From Sipunculus nudus (lineage: Eukaryota; Annelida; Sipuncula; Golfingiida; Sipunculidae): DNA of 64,000 nt. How positions within the stretch are numbered: the first letter of the stretch is position 1; every line of letters begins with the position of its first letter. Location: assembly GCA_026874595.1 (NCBI GenBank), contig CM049308.1, positions 24,330,367 through 24,394,366 on the forward strand. Direction: 5' to 3'. Positions 47,301-60,627 of this stretch are shown one piece after another. Below the pieces are notes generated by a model, which ran no database searches, was not told the DNA's origin, and saw nothing but the letters and a program-made list of their open reading frames with translations. Made by a program: the position numbers and the translations under genes.

Positions 47301-47880
47301 AGTCATGTTACTGATATCGTCGTGTAGGCAGGGAGGTCATGTTACTGATATCGTCGTGTAGGCAGAGAGGTCATGTTAATGATATCGTCGTGTAGGCAGG
47401 ATGGTCATGGTTGTGAGATCGTCATGAAGGCAGGGAGTTCATGTTAGTGGTATCGTCTTGAAGGCAGGGAGGTCATGTTAGTGATATCGTCGTGTAGAAG
47501 GGAGGTCATGCTGGTGATATCGTCGTGTAGGCAGGTAGATCATGTTAGAGATATCGTTGTGAAGGCAAGGGAGGTCATGTTAGTAAAATCGTCGGGTAAG
47601 CAGGGAAGTCATGTTAATATTATCGTCGTGTAGGCAGGGAGGTCATGTTACTAATATCACCGTGTAGACTGAGAGGTCATGTAAATGATATCGTCGTGGA
47701 GGCAGGGAGGTCAAGGTTGTGATATCGTCGTGTAGCATGGAGGTCATGTTAATGATATCGTAATGTAGGCCGGATGGTCAAGGTTGTGAGATCGTCGTGT
47801 AGGCAGGGAGGTCATGTTAGTGAGATCGTCTTGTAGACTGGAAGGTCATGTTAGTGAGATCGTCAAGTTGACTGGGAGAT
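44396..47880. repeat. Expanded 34-bp minisatellite (~3.5 kb, about 100 units)
   Basis: Units of 34-35 bp with core GTCGTGTAGGCAGGGAGGTC followed by ATGTTAGTGATATC. Variant units recur as blocks: a CCGGATGGTCAAGGTTGTG marker occurs near 45277, 45897, 46852 and 47768, giving higher-order spacings of about 620, 955 and 916 bp. The last units revert to the GTAGACTGG form seen in the short arrays at the left end of the window. Confidence 0.92.
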
Positions 47881-47924
47881 CATCTAACTGTGATGGTCAT
47901 TGCTACCGCAGCGGATAGAGCTCT

Positions 47925-50900
47925 GATTGTTGGTTGTTTGTATTGGTGGAGGTATGTGCTCTCTGAGTGTTGTCTGATTGTCTTGGTGGAGATATTTGAT
48001 CTCTGAGTGTTATCTTTTTGTCTTGGTAGAGATATATGCTCTCTGAGGGTTGTCTGTTTGTATTGGTGGTGGTATGAGCTCTCTGAGGGTTGTCTGTTTG
48101 TATTAGTGGAGGTATGTGCATACTGTGTGCTGCCTGGTTGTTTTTGTGGAGGTTTGTGCTATCTGTGGGTTGTCTGTTTGTATTGGTGGAGGTATGTGCT
48201 CTCTGAGGGTTGTCTGTTTGTGTTGGTGGAGGTATGTGTTCTCTGAGGGTTGTTTGTTTGTATTGGTGGAGGTATATGCTCTCTGAGGGTTGTTTCTTTG
48301 TGTTGGTGGAGGTATGTGCTCTCTGAGGGTTGATTGTTTGTATTGGTGGTGGTATGAGCTCTCTGAGGGTTGTCTGTTTGTATTGGTGGAGGTATGTGCT
48401 TACTGTGTGCTGTCTGGTTGTTTTTATCGAGGCTGTGCACTCTGAAGGTTGCCTGTTTGTATTGGTGGAGGTTGCCTGTTTGTATTAGTGGAGGTATGTA
48501 CTTACTGTGTGCTGTATGGTTGTTTTTATCGAGGTTTGTTCACTCTGAGTGTTGTCTGTTTTTATTGGTAGAGGTATGTACTTACTGTGTGCTGTCTGTT
48601 TGTTTTTATCGAGGTTTGTGCACTCTGAGTGTTGTCTATTTGTATTGGTGGAGGTATGTGCTTACTGTGTGCTGGCTGGTTGTTTTTATCGAGGTTTGTG
48701 CACTCTGAGTGTTGTCTGTTTGTATTGGTGGAGGTATGTGCTTACTGTGTGCTCTCTGGTTGTTTTTATCGAGGTTTGTGCACTCTGAAGGTTACCTGTT
48801 TGTATTGGTGGAGGTATGTGCTTACTGTGTGCTGTCTGGTTGTTTTTATCGAGGTTTGTGCTGTCTGAGGGTTGCCTGTTTGCATTGGTGGAGGTATGTG
48901 CTTACTGTGTGCTGTCTGGTTGTTTTTATCGAGGTTTGTGCACTCTGAGTGTTGTCTGTTTGTATTGGTGGAGGTATGTACCTACTGTGTGCTGTCTGGT
49001 TGTTTTTATCGAGGTTTGTGCTCTCTGAAGGTTGTCTGTTTGTATTGTTTGAGGTATGTACTTACTGTGTGCTGTCTGGTTGGTTTTATCGAGGTTTGTG
49101 CACTCTGAGTGTTGTCTGTTTGTATTGGTGGAGGTATGTACTTACTGTGTGCTGTCTGGTTGTTTTTATCGAGGTTTGTGCTCTATGAAGGTTGTCTGCT
49201 TGTATTGGTGGAGGTATGTACTTACTGTGTGCTGTCTGGATGTTTTTATCGAGGTTTGTGCACTCTGAGTGTTGTCTGTTTGTATTGGTGGAGGTATGTA
49301 CTTACTGTGTGCTGTCTGGTTGTTTTTATCGAGGTTTGTGCACTCTGAGTGTTGTCTGTTTGTATTGGTGGAGGTATGTACTTACTGTGTGCTGTCTTTT
49401 TGTTTTTATCGAGGTTTGTGCTGTCTGAAGGTTGTCTGTTCGTATTGGTGGAGGTATGTACTTACTGTGTGCTTTCTGGTTGTTTTTATCGAGGTTTGTG
49501 CTCTCTGAAGGTTGTCTGTTTGTATTGGTGGAGGTATGTAGTTACTGTGTGCTGTCCGGTTGTTTTTATCGAGGTTTGTGCTCTCTGAAGGTTGTCTGTT
49601 TGTATTGGTGGAGGTATGTACTTACTGTGTGGTGTCTGGTTGTTTTTATCGAGCTTTGTGCTCTCTGAAGGTTGTCTGTTTGTATTGGTGGAGGTATGTA
49701 CTTACTGTGTGCTTTCTGGTTGTTTTTATCGAGGTTTGTGCACTCTACTTGTCTATTTGTATTGGTGGAGGTATGTGCTTACTGTGTGCTGGCTGGTTGT
49801 TTTTATCGAGGTTTGTGCTCTCTGAGGGTTGCCTGTTTGTATTGGTGGAGGTATGTGCTTACTGTGTGCTGTCTGGTTGTTTTTATCGAGGTTTGTGCAC
49901 TCTGAAGGTTGCCTGTTTGTATTGGTGGAGGTATGTGCTTACTGTGTGCTGTCTGGTTGTTTTTATCGAGGTTTGTGCTCTCTGAGGGTTGCCTGTTTGT
50001 ATTGGTGGAGGTATGTGCTTACTGTGTGCTGTCTGGTTGTTTTTATCGGGGTTTGTGCACTCTGAGTGTTGTCTGTTTTTTATTGGTGGAGGTATGTGCT
50101 TACTGTGTGCTGTCTGGTTGTTTTTATCGAGGTTTGTGCTCTCTGAGGGTTGCCTGTTTGTATTGGTGGAGGTATGTGCTTACTGTGTGCTGTCTGGTTG
50201 TATTTTTCGAGGTTTGTGCACTCTGAGTGTCTGTTTGTATTGGTGGAGGTATATGCTTACTGTGTGCTGTCTGGTTGTTTTTATCGAGGCTGTGCACTCT
50301 GAAGGTTGCCTGTTTGTATTGGTGGAGGTTGCCTGTTTGTATTAGTGGAGGTATGTACTTACTGTGTGCTGTATGGTTGTTTTTATCGAGGTTTGTTCAC
50401 TCTGAGTGTTGTCTGTTTGTATTGGTAGAGGTATGTGCTTACTGTGTGCTGTCTGTTTGTTTTTATCGAGGTTTGTGCACTCTGAGTGTTGTCTATTTGT
50501 ATTGGTGGAGGTATGTGCTTACTGTGTGCTGGCTGGTTGTTTTTATCGAGGTTTGTGCACTCTGAGTGTTGTCTGTTTGTATTGGTGGAGGTATGTGCTT
50601 ACTGTGTGCTCTCTGGTTGTTTTTATCGAGGTTTGTGCACTCTGAAGGTTGCCTGTTTGTATTGGTGGAGGTATGTGCTTACTGTGTGCTGTCTGGTTGT
50701 TTTTATCGAGGTTTGTGCTGTCTGAGGGTTGCCTGTTTGTATTGGTGGAGGTATGTGCTTACTGTGTGCTGTCTGGTTGTTTTTATCGAGGTTTGTGCTG
50801 TCTGAGGGTTGCCTGTTTGTATTGGTGGAGGTATGTGCTTACTGTGTGCTGTCTGGTTGTTTTTATCGAGGTTTGTGCACTCTGAGTGTTGTCTGTTTGT

Positions 50901-53683
50901 ATTGGTGGAGGTATGTACCTACTGTGTGCTGTCTGGTTGTTTTTATCGAGGTTTGTGCTCTCTGAAGGTTGTCTGTTTGTATTGTTTGAGGTATGTACTT
51001 ACTGTGTGCTGTCTGGTTGGTTTTATCGAGGTTTGTGCACTCTGAGTGTTGTCTGTTTGTATTGGTGGAGGTATCTACTTACTGTGTGCTGTCTGGTTGT
51101 TTTTATCGAGGTTTGTGCTCTATGAAGGTTGTCTGCTTGTATTGGTGGAGGTATGTACTTACTGTGTGCTGTCTGGATGTTTTTATCGAGGTTTGTGCAC
51201 TCTGAGTGTTGTCTGTTTGTATTGGTGGAGGTATGTACTTACTGTGTGCTGTCTGGTTGTTTTTATCGAGGTTTGTGCACTCTGAGTGTTGTCTGTTTGT
51301 ATTGGTGGAGGTATGTACTTACTGTGTGCTGTCTTTTTGTTTTTATCGAGGTTTGTGCTGTCTGAAGGTTGTCTGTTCGTATTGGTGGAGGTATGTACTT
51401 ACTGTGTGCTTTCTGGTTGTTTTTATCGAGGTTTGTGCTCTCTGAAGGTTGTCTGTTTGTATTGGTGGAGGTATGTAGTTACTGTGTGCTGTCCGGTTGT
51501 TTTTATCGAGGTTTGTGCTCTCTGAATGTTGTCTGTTTGTATTGGTGGAGGTATGTACTTACTGTGTGGTGTCTGGTTGTTTTTATCGAGCTTTGTGCTC
51601 TCTGAAGGTTGTCTGTTTGTATTGGTGGAGGTATGTACTTACTGTGTGCTTTCTGGTTGTTTTTATCGAGGTTTGTGCACTCTACTTGTCTATTTGTATT
51701 GGTGGAGGTATGTGCTTACTGTGTGCTGGCTGGTTGTTTTTATCGAGGTTTGTGCTCTCTGAGGGTTGCCTGTTTGTATTGGTGGAGGTATGTGCTTACT
51801 GTGTGCTGTCTGGTTGTTTTTATCGAGGTTTGTGCACTCTGAAGGTTGCCTGTTTGTATTGGTGGAGGTATGTGCTTACTGTGTGCTGTCTGGTTGTTTT
51901 TATCGAGGTTTGTGCTGTCTGAGGGTTGCCTGTTTGTATTGGTGGAGGTATGTGCTTACTGTGTGCTGTCTGGTTGTTTTTATCGAGGTTTGTGCACTCT
52001 GAGTGTTGTCTGTTTTTTATTGGTGGAGGTATGTGCTTACTGTGTGCTGTCTGGTTGTTTTTATCGAGGTTTGTGCTCTCTGAGGGTTGCCTGTATGTAT
52101 TGGTGGAGGTATGTGCTTACTGTGTGCTGTCTGGTTGTTTTTTTCGAGGTTTGTGCACTCTGAGTGTTGTCTGTTTGTATTGGTGGAGGTATATGCTTAC
52201 TGTGTGCTGTCTGGTTGTTTTTATCGAGGCTGTGCACTCTGAAGGTTGCCTGTTTGTATTGGTGGAGGTTGCCTGTTTGTATTAGTGGAGGTATGTACTT
52301 ACTGTGTGCTGTATGGTTGTTTTTATCGAGGTTTGTTCACTCTGAGTGTTGTCTGTTTGTATTGGTAGAGGTATGTACTTACTGTGTGCTGTCTGTTTGT
52401 TTTTATCGAGGTTTGTGCACTCTGAGTGTTGTCTATTTGTATTGGTGGAGGTATGTGCTTACTGTGTGCTGGCTGGTTGTTTTTATCGAGGTTTGTGCAC
52501 TCTGAGTGTTGTCTGTTTGTATTGGTGGAGGTATGTGCTTACTGTGTGCTCTCTGGTTGTTTTTATCGAGGTTTGTGCACTCTGAAGGTTGCCTGTTTGT
52601 ATTGGTGGAGGTATGTGCTTACTGTGTGCTGTCTTTTTGTTTTTATCGAGGTTTGTGCTGTCTGAGGGTTGCCTGTTTGTATTGGTGGAGGTATGTGCTT
52701 ACTGTGTGCTGTCTGGTTGTTTTTATCGAGGTTTGTGCACTCTGAGTGTTGTCTGTTTGTATTGGTGGAGGTATGTACCTACTGTGTGCTGTCTGGTTGT
52801 TTTTATCGAGGTTTGTGCTCTCTGAAGGTTGTCTGTTTGTATTGTTTGAGGTATGTACTTACTGTGTGCTGTCTGGTTGGTTTTATCGAGGTTTGTGCAC
52901 TCTGAGTGTTGTCTGTTTGTATTGGTGGAGGTATGTACTTACTGTGTGCTGTCTGGTTGTTTTTATCGAGGTTTGTGCACTCTGAGTGTTGTCTGTTTGT
53001 ATTGGTGGAGGTATGTACCTACTGTGTGCTGTCTGGTTGTTTTTATCGAGGTTTGTGCACTCTGAGTGTTGTCTGTTTGTATTGGTGGAGGTATGTACTT
53101 ACTGTGTGCTTTCTGGTTGTTTTTATCGAGGTTTGTGCACTCTGAGTGTTGTCTGTTAGTATTGGTGGAGGTATGTGCTTACTGTGTGCTGTCTGGTTGT
53201 TTTTATCTAGGTTTGTGCACTCTGAGTGTTGTCTGTTTGTATTGGTGGAGGTATGTGCTTTCTGTGTGCTGTCTGGTTGTTTTTATCGAGGTTTGTGCAC
53301 TCTTAGTGTTGTCTGTTTGTATTGGTGGAGGTATGTGCTTACTGTGTGCTGTCTGGTTGTTTTTATCGAGGTTTGTGCACTCTGAGTGTTGTCTGTTTGT
53401 ATTGGTGGAGGTATGTACCTACTGTGTGCTGTCTGGTTGTTTTTATCGAGGTTTGTGCTCTCTGAAGGTTGTCTGTTTGTATTGGTGGAGGTATGTACTT
53501 ACTGTGTGCTGTCTGGTTGTTTTTATCGAAGTTTGTGTTCTCTGAAGGTTGTCTGTTTGTATTGGTGGAGGTATGTGCTTACTGTGTGCTATCTGGTTGT
53601 TTTTATCGAGGTTTGTGCTCTCTGAGGGTTGTCTGTTTGTATTGGTGGAGGTATGTGCTTACTTTGTGCTGTCTGGTTGAGTG
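47925..53683. repeat. Expanded 40/80-bp minisatellite (~5.8 kb) with ~1.9-kb higher-order repeat
   Basis: The first ~500 bp are single 40-bp units (TTTGTATTGGTGGAGGTATG then TGCTCTCTGAGGGTTG). The rest is an 80-bp dimer of that unit and a diverged 40-mer (CTTACTGTGTGCTGTCTGG then TTGTTTTTATCGAGG). An aberrant unit with GAGGCTGTGCAC marks three higher-order copies at 48431, 50288 and 52228 (spacing 1,857 and 1,940 bp). The plus strand is very rich in G and T. Overlapping 78-141-codon frames arise because 80 is not a multiple of 3, so each frame stays open for about three units; they are not genes. Confidence 0.93.
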
Positions 53684-54864
53684 TTGTCTGTCTGACATAT
53701 ACCGCCCATAAATAGCGGGTGGGACCTGAGACAAAAAGTTCCTAAATGGCCGACAAGACAGGAATTTAATTATCTGAAATTAGATGGACATAATATGCAT
53801 ACTAGTATTCTTGGCGCTTACATGCGGCTCAAGTTTATACACAACTAGCTGTCGGCAATATTCCGTAGAAGTATACCGCGTATAAGCAATGGCCTAATTA
53901 TATGCAAGCAACTGTAGTTGGCAATATTCTGAATAATTGTTCTTTACAACCGCATCCCAGGGTAATGCAAATGAGTTTCATGGTCCTTGTCTTTAAGCCA
54001 ATGAAAAGCAGTGGCGCGAAACCGTAGTTACGAACATTGGAACATGTGTACCGTTCTCGTCGTGTCAGAACCACCGCCTTGTGCGATAGAAATATGGTAT
54101 TCTTCTCAAATGTTTCACTCGAACAGTTGGAAAAAGGAAATGTGGGGAAATGTTTTTGGTGTAAAAAAAAGTTTGATATTGATTCTTGTAAACATTCTAC
54201 GTCGTTTCAGGGGGCCGACGTGTTAGTGCGATATTAGGGGAAAAAAGGGAATTGACATCGGAATATTTACATAAATCGCGTAGTATACCTGGTTATTTAC
54301 AGGAAGTGTAAATCAGCACATATTCTATATATTACCAATGGCATTGATAATATAATAATTAACAATTTTATGTACCTTTGTTGAAAACTAATAAGCAATA
54401 ATAACTGTAGATGAAGTCGACCACCACCTCCGCTAGGATATTCTCTGACCGTCAGAATTTCTGATCGCTGAAATCATGAATTCATGGATTACCTTGACCC
54501 ACAAAAAAGACGAAAATACCAACTTATATTGCTGTATCTGGAGTTTTCAAACTTCCCAGCAACATATCCATTTTTTATTTATGCTGACACCTGCTGGGAA
54601 ACATTGATATTATAATAATTGCCCTGTTTGAGGCCATTCTTAGTTAGCTTGTTGCTCATACATTGTTGACCCCAATTAAGAAATGACAGAACAACATGGA
54701 TTTTTCAAAATCGAATTTATTATTCAGTTTTCTATAATTCATATATACTGAAATGGTACCTAGTCAATTCAACATAAAGGAGACAATTACATAATCTAAT
54801 ATATAATAATAATAATATATAGTGTTTCTATAGCGCCAATTCTCCGGTGGTCGGACTCAGCGCA

Positions 54865-54895
<31 letters not shown>

Positions 54896-55499
54896 ATTTT
54901 ATGAAAATCTACCCCCTGTGCCTGACCCAGAAAAAAAAAGATGCATATTAATTATCAAAGCTTGCGGAAAGAGCAATTCATTTGAATGAAAAAATAATTG
55001 ACACAGATTTTGCCACTTTATATTTTACCACTTGTCATCACATTAACCCATACAGTGGTCATATTACAACCACCGAGTCGTAGTCAAGCGCAGCAGGCTA
55101 CTAACAATGACCGTGTGATATAGTCGAAAGCTACAGTTACAACTAATAAAAGTCCCCGAGGTGAGAATGTAACTAACGTTATGGGACCTCCAGGTACAGG
55201 ATCCAACATACAAAGTTTATATTAAGGCAATTTAAGCATGTATTTATTTTATATGAAATGACTGCTAATGGTGAACATCTTCCAGGGTTTATCAAAGCTC
55301 AGTTACCATACACACAAAGCAAGGTAGGTGCATCATACCTATAACAGTTATTACATTTGTTATACATTGTTCATTCTCACAACACCCAATGACTCAAAGA
55401 CAATAGTCCTGTCAGATATGAGACGATAATATCATCAAAACAAAGCCATTCCAGTACTTTCTCCAGTTGCAACCAGACGGCGCCAGGTGTATTCTGGTT
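53684..55499. other. Flank and 3' region of gene A copy 2, with empty BEL site
   Basis: 53.75-54.01 kb matches the flank at 1.32-1.60 kb and continues across a single GCAGT (about 54009-54013) into sequence matching 10.86 kb onward. This gives the pre-insertion allele of the BEL site. About 400 bp near 54170-54570 and about 165 bp near 54806-54975 are absent from copy 1. Candidate polyadenylation signal at 54716-54721 (minus). Confidence 0.75.
54806..54975. mobile_element. Short dispersed-repeat insertion with (AC)n in copy 2 flank
   Basis: Absent from the paralogous site near 11250. It starts after an ATAATA run with GTGTTTCTATAGCGCC and includes CTCAGCGCAATTC and (AC)n at 54868-54894. The TATAGCGCC/GCGC signature recalls common invertebrate short repeats. 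The class is uncertain. Confidence 0.4.
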
Positions 55500-56630
55500 T
55501 TAAGCCTCTTCACGAAGCCCCTCAGCTGGCTCCCTCGGTACTATTCAAATAATAAACATAGAAAGATTATTAAAATGAACGCGTACTGTTGAGACTGAAT
55601 ATATAAAAAACTTAAACCTAAATAAATAAGCAGCCAGTCTGTACTCAAATTATTAAATGAATATGTATATTGCAATCAATGTAAGTTTTCATGTTTAAAT
55701 CTGCTACATCCCTGGTCATAATTTGTACTCATCTTTCATCAACATTATTTTCAATATTTCATATACGGGAACGGATCGGTAGAACATGTAAATAACCTCA
55801 ACCCTTTGTTTTAAAAGGAACCATTTTTAAAGGTTCACAACTGTCTCAGACATAATAGACTCCTGCTTATTATAAACTGTAATACTAAACTTCGACGGGT
55901 GCCACACAACGATGAAAAATCGCAAACGACCTGAACAATTAGAGTGTGGCCGATATAGAGTACAAACAGTATTTATCTCAATTTATCTGCAAGTAATCTT
56001 ATCTAAAGTCGGCCATCAAAAGTATTTGATCTGAAAAACGTTACAGATGTAATTTACCTGCGTGGTAACACGGATACAATGACGAATCACACTTTTTGGT
56101 AAACTGGTTCCATCCTGTCCTTGGTGGACACATTCCTGTGAATTTGTAGTAACTGTAGGGAGACGGTGGCGCCACCACTCGGCGGGCTGTTACAGGAGGA
56201 CGGAGAGTGGCTTGCTGGAGGACCGGACGACGGTAACAGACGTAGTATTGTGTACATGTTGTCGGGTGAGCCATGTAACATCTGTTGTTAATGTAAGGGC
56301 TGCATCGAGCACAATCTGAAAAAAGCCCAGGTAAATCGGTAAAATCTAATTTCAACATATAGAAAATGGTCTTATATTTCTAAGACAATACAATTCGCAG
56401 AAAAAAGTCATATGATTATTTATGAACGAGGCATTTTCACTCTTGAATCATATGATGGATTCTTATTTAATCCATTTCGCGTCCCGTTCTTATCTGTCAC
56501 TTCAAAATGAAGAAGCTTTTGGAAACTCTGATCTTAACAGCAATAATGTAAATACCAGTTCTGTATCAGGATACGCACTGTGTATCAGGACACACATATT
56601 TTCTGCATGTAAAACTTTTCAAAGATAACA

Positions 56631-56632
<2 letters not shown>

Positions 56633-56702
<70 letters not shown>
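56633..56702. repeat. (AT)n microsatellite in gene A copy 2 intron
   Basis: Paralogue of 12923-12974, longer by about 18 bp. Confidence 0.9.
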
Positions 56703-56704
<2 letters not shown>

Positions 56705-57387
56705 TGATTATCTTTGCACTTTATTGTCTAGCTTCTCTTCGGCATGGCAGTATCGGCCGATCACTATAGATTTATGCTGGTTTTATATTTACCATTTGCA
56801 CATTGGACTGTACAGGATTGTCTCTGGTAGGAGGCGCCACTGCATGGTTTTCCACCGGATGAGGGACGGGGGTTTGTACAGCTCCGTTTCCGGAGCCTGT
56901 AACCCCGCCCACATGGTGTACCAATACATGCACTCCATGAACCCCAACTGCTCCAACCTACGTCAACTCATTTATATTAAAAAAAATGTATTTACAATTA
57001 ATCCCTATGCAGAGGAACAGCAACTTGCATGTGGGTTAGTGGGCAGTAATCGCGAAGTTAAGATAAACTTGAATTCTGGTCCTTTTTTTAAAATACATAC
57101 AATTTTCTTTCATATCTGTTTTTAATTAGCACATTTGTAAACCTTTTATTGATCTTTAACCAGCTTTCTGAGTTATCGTGTCTTTTAAGGCCGGCATACA
57201 CGTTGCGACCAGACACAGTTCTACAGGTAAAAAACTGTATATAGTTGAGCTGAGTTGAGTCGCGTCGCAAAGAGTATGCCAGGCTTTAGATGCAAGCCAA
57301 CTGTATTACCATCATAGGTATTCTTTAGGTTCAACTCGATATTTCAATTGCACTTTGTTACTGATATGAATATTTCTGTGACCTCAC

Positions 57388-57537
57388 CTCCTCCACAAAT
57401 GCAAGACCTTCTCTGGCTAAATGGCCCCTTGCAGTCACCAGAAAGACATTCCCTCGTCCGGTTCTGGTAACACCTCTTGTACGTGATTGTAGAAAACGGG
57501 CCCCACGCTGACCATGGACCGTACTGTGGCGCAGAAC
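57388..57537 (-). pseudogene. Gene A copy 2, exon 8: TSP1 with lost core cysteine
   Basis: WGTCSTV of copy 1 becomes WGPFSTI here, replacing the first disulfide cysteine of the TSP1 core; the remaining cysteines are kept. It is consistent with relaxed constraint after the frameshift in exon 3. Confidence 0.75.
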
Positions 57538-60500
57538 CTAAATCAAAACAGAAAAGTATTATTTTAAAGATGTCGTTGTAAAGATAAAATGTGTACCATC
57601 TGTTTAGGTAATTATATTTGAGAGATCAAACCCGTAACAGAAAATGCACGGGTTCTGTATTTTAAGCTGAGGCAAATGGGCATGGTTTTTACATAATTTG
57701 TTTTCCAACTTTAACATTGGAAATCTTACCCAAATTCTTTTCAAATGTTGTAAATAATACGCATATACATAATCGAATATTGTTTTATCAGAACAAACAT
57801 GTTAAAGTATCCGAAGGAGAATACAGTTTCAGGATATCATGGTTATGAATTAGTAAAAAGCAGTTATTATATATTTATTTATAATAAATTCAGGTTTTCG
57901 AATTATACATGATCGGTCGTTACAACATGAATATTTTTCCAGAAACCGGAGTTGTAAGTCGAACAAAAACGTACTGCAGCCTGAGAGTCTTCTCCAGTCA
58001 GTGACCTCTAACCCTTGACCTCCGCACTCTTGCTCCACATTTTCCAGTGCGTTACAAGCCATGGCTTTCATCAGTCGACCATCTGGGTAGGCGGCACATA
58101 CGTCCTGTGCACAGGCCTCGAAAAATTTCTTCAGATCTAGTTTGGTTGCGCATGCGCGGAAGGGACCATTTCTCTCAAGGAGAAGACCACAGTAGTACCG
58201 CGACCTTACACGTGTCATTACGTCTTTGGGGCAGGTGGTCGATTGGAAGTCATTGTTGATACATCTGTAATGGAAATACGGTCTTTGTATTCATTTTAAG
58301 GGAAATACAATACACTTGAAGTTCCTAGAAAGAGAAATTAGTTTACTAATTTAAAATCATTTCACCTCAGCTTGCCTGGCTACTATTTTTGTTTTAGCTG
58401 AAAAATATATCAGATAACAGTATGTTTTTAACTAGCATTATTCTTGAGTGCTCAACAACATTAAAATTAAACGGACTTCAGGAGTTTAATGTCCTAGTAA
58501 TATTTATTTGTAAACTATGTTGTCACTAAACTATTTCGATAGAGTTCAGATTGTCAAAATGTACAGATGAGTGATATGTATAAGTTTTCGTCGTAAGAGC
58601 TGGGCGGTAAGTTAATAAATCATGTGGTTCAAGCTATCGAATACAACATTAGTTTCGTTGGAAATTTGTGACGTTTACCACAAAAAAAAAATAGAAAAGG
58701 GACGGCAGGGCCACAAAATCATGCAGTCTTTCTTAATTACATCAGGACTCTGCAACTATGCCTTTGTTATGATGCAGTACAAGTAAAGATTTGCCATCTA
58801 ATCATTATTGAAACGTATTTTGTATAAGTTGAAACCTTTAGAATCTGATCAGTTCTTGTATTTTTCAAAATAAGCATTAGGGAAAATGAGATGATTTTAT
58901 TACAACACTCACCTTGGGTTTTCTGGGTCGTACACTTTCCAGCTGTCTCCGATTTGTTTGAATCCCGCGGCGTTACCCGGCATTTGTTGTCCAGTAGCTG
59001 TCCGGAGGTCGTTCACTGCGTTGTTGTCATAGTTACCACAGATGCCAGTCATCATGTACAGGTAAGTCGAGGGTACACAGATCCGTCCACAGGCGTTACC
59101 GTTATACCTGACCACAACTCCGTTGGGGAGAGTGGCGATCAGGTAACCACTGGATAGCTGTATATGAACACCATTCACTGTGTGAGGAACGCTTCTAGCG
59201 ACCCCGTTTACCTGAAATGAATGTCACAGCGAAAACGATATTAAGTAACATTGTCTTTCTTGCAGTGAAAACCTCTTAAGACATCGCTAGAAAGAACAGA
59301 GCCTTTATTATTTTAATGTACGTTTCTGATACCAATTGTTGTGGTTATGGCTGGACCATTTACAACTAACAGTATCGAAGCGTATGTTTTATATGTTTTA
59401 TATTTGGGTTACGATAACAACCCTAGGAAAAACCCCTAATTTAAAATCACACAAAAATATTAAATAATAATATAAAAAATATTAAAATATTTTACTGAAT
59501 CAAAATTCCAAAATTTAATTTCAGGTCAGAAAGAAGCTTGATACTGGATAAACAAATGAAGGTTTTCAGATATTGTCATGTTGTGTAATATTAGCCAATT
59601 AAAAAGTGGTTTGCTGTTACTTGTTGCTTGAAATTGTGTACCATTTGAAAAATAAACTTTTCGAAACTGTCGTGCCACATTTAAGCTATTCACCATATCA
59701 CATTTAATCCCACCCATAACACACTATGCCTATCATAGGAATAAATATAAATGAACGAAAAGGGAAAATTACGATTTCGATTTCACCCCTTTATTTTAGT
59801 TCCGTGTTGTCAACCAAAAATTTTCTGCTTATTGTATGATGACAGCAAGAATACACTTACTTCAATAAGTTTTGAAATAACGACGTTAAATATATTCAGA
59901 ATATTGCTCTCTCTTTCTTAATGGGGATAATGTCGTAAACATATATGTTTACCCTGTTTTCAGATAAGTCCGGATTGAATAATGTGTTATTAATCATGAC
60001 AAAGAAATGACTAATGATAAATGATTGGAATATATGAATAAATCTGAGTTTCGTACCTTTAGCACTTTGTGTTTGTCGAGACGCACGGTCACTTCGCCGT
60101 ATGTGATGTCAATATATTTTAGGTAGCTGACATGTGAACTGGAGTAGCGATTCTCGTTGGCGCCCTCAATACGAAACTCTTTTCCAGTAGGCGTGGCCAG
60201 GTTGTATTTGCATGCCCCTTGGTAGTGGATCATTTGTCCGTCAAACGTATTGTAATGAGGATCACCGCATATATTACAGCAGGCGGTAGATGATGATGAA
60301 GCTAGTGGTAGAAATCAGTGACATATTAAAGATACACCAATGTGTCGTTAAGCTAATAGCGCTCCTGAAATAAAATAAGTACGTGAAATGACTATGATTT
60401 ACAACAAGGCCCCAAAGTTTGAAAAAAATTCAAAATCATTATACATTAAGTAAGAAGCCAAACATCCAATCACCTTTGAAATCAACCATACTTCGGTAAA

Positions 60501-60550
60501 TGACAGTTTATGTCAAAAGATCGTATAATTCCCGAAAGAGACAAAACAAT

Positions 60551-60627
60551 CGTAACAACGATATCAGGTCGTGACAATTTATCAATGTTTTATTGATACA
60601 TTATCACGACCTGATATCGTTGTTACG
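60551..60627. repeat. Templated snap-back hairpin in gene A copy 2 intron
   Basis: CGTAACAACGATATCAGG with GTCGTGACAAT is followed after a short loop by its reverse complement (ATTATCACGACCTGATATCG and on to TTACG). Copy 1 (about 17131-17190) has only the first arm, so the second arm was copied from it, most simply by template switching to the opposite strand. Confidence 0.8.

Noticed and set aside
44396-47880. CRISPR array
   Set aside because: Regular spacing, but the whole 34-bp unit repeats with no unique spacers, in a eukaryotic context; a minisatellite.
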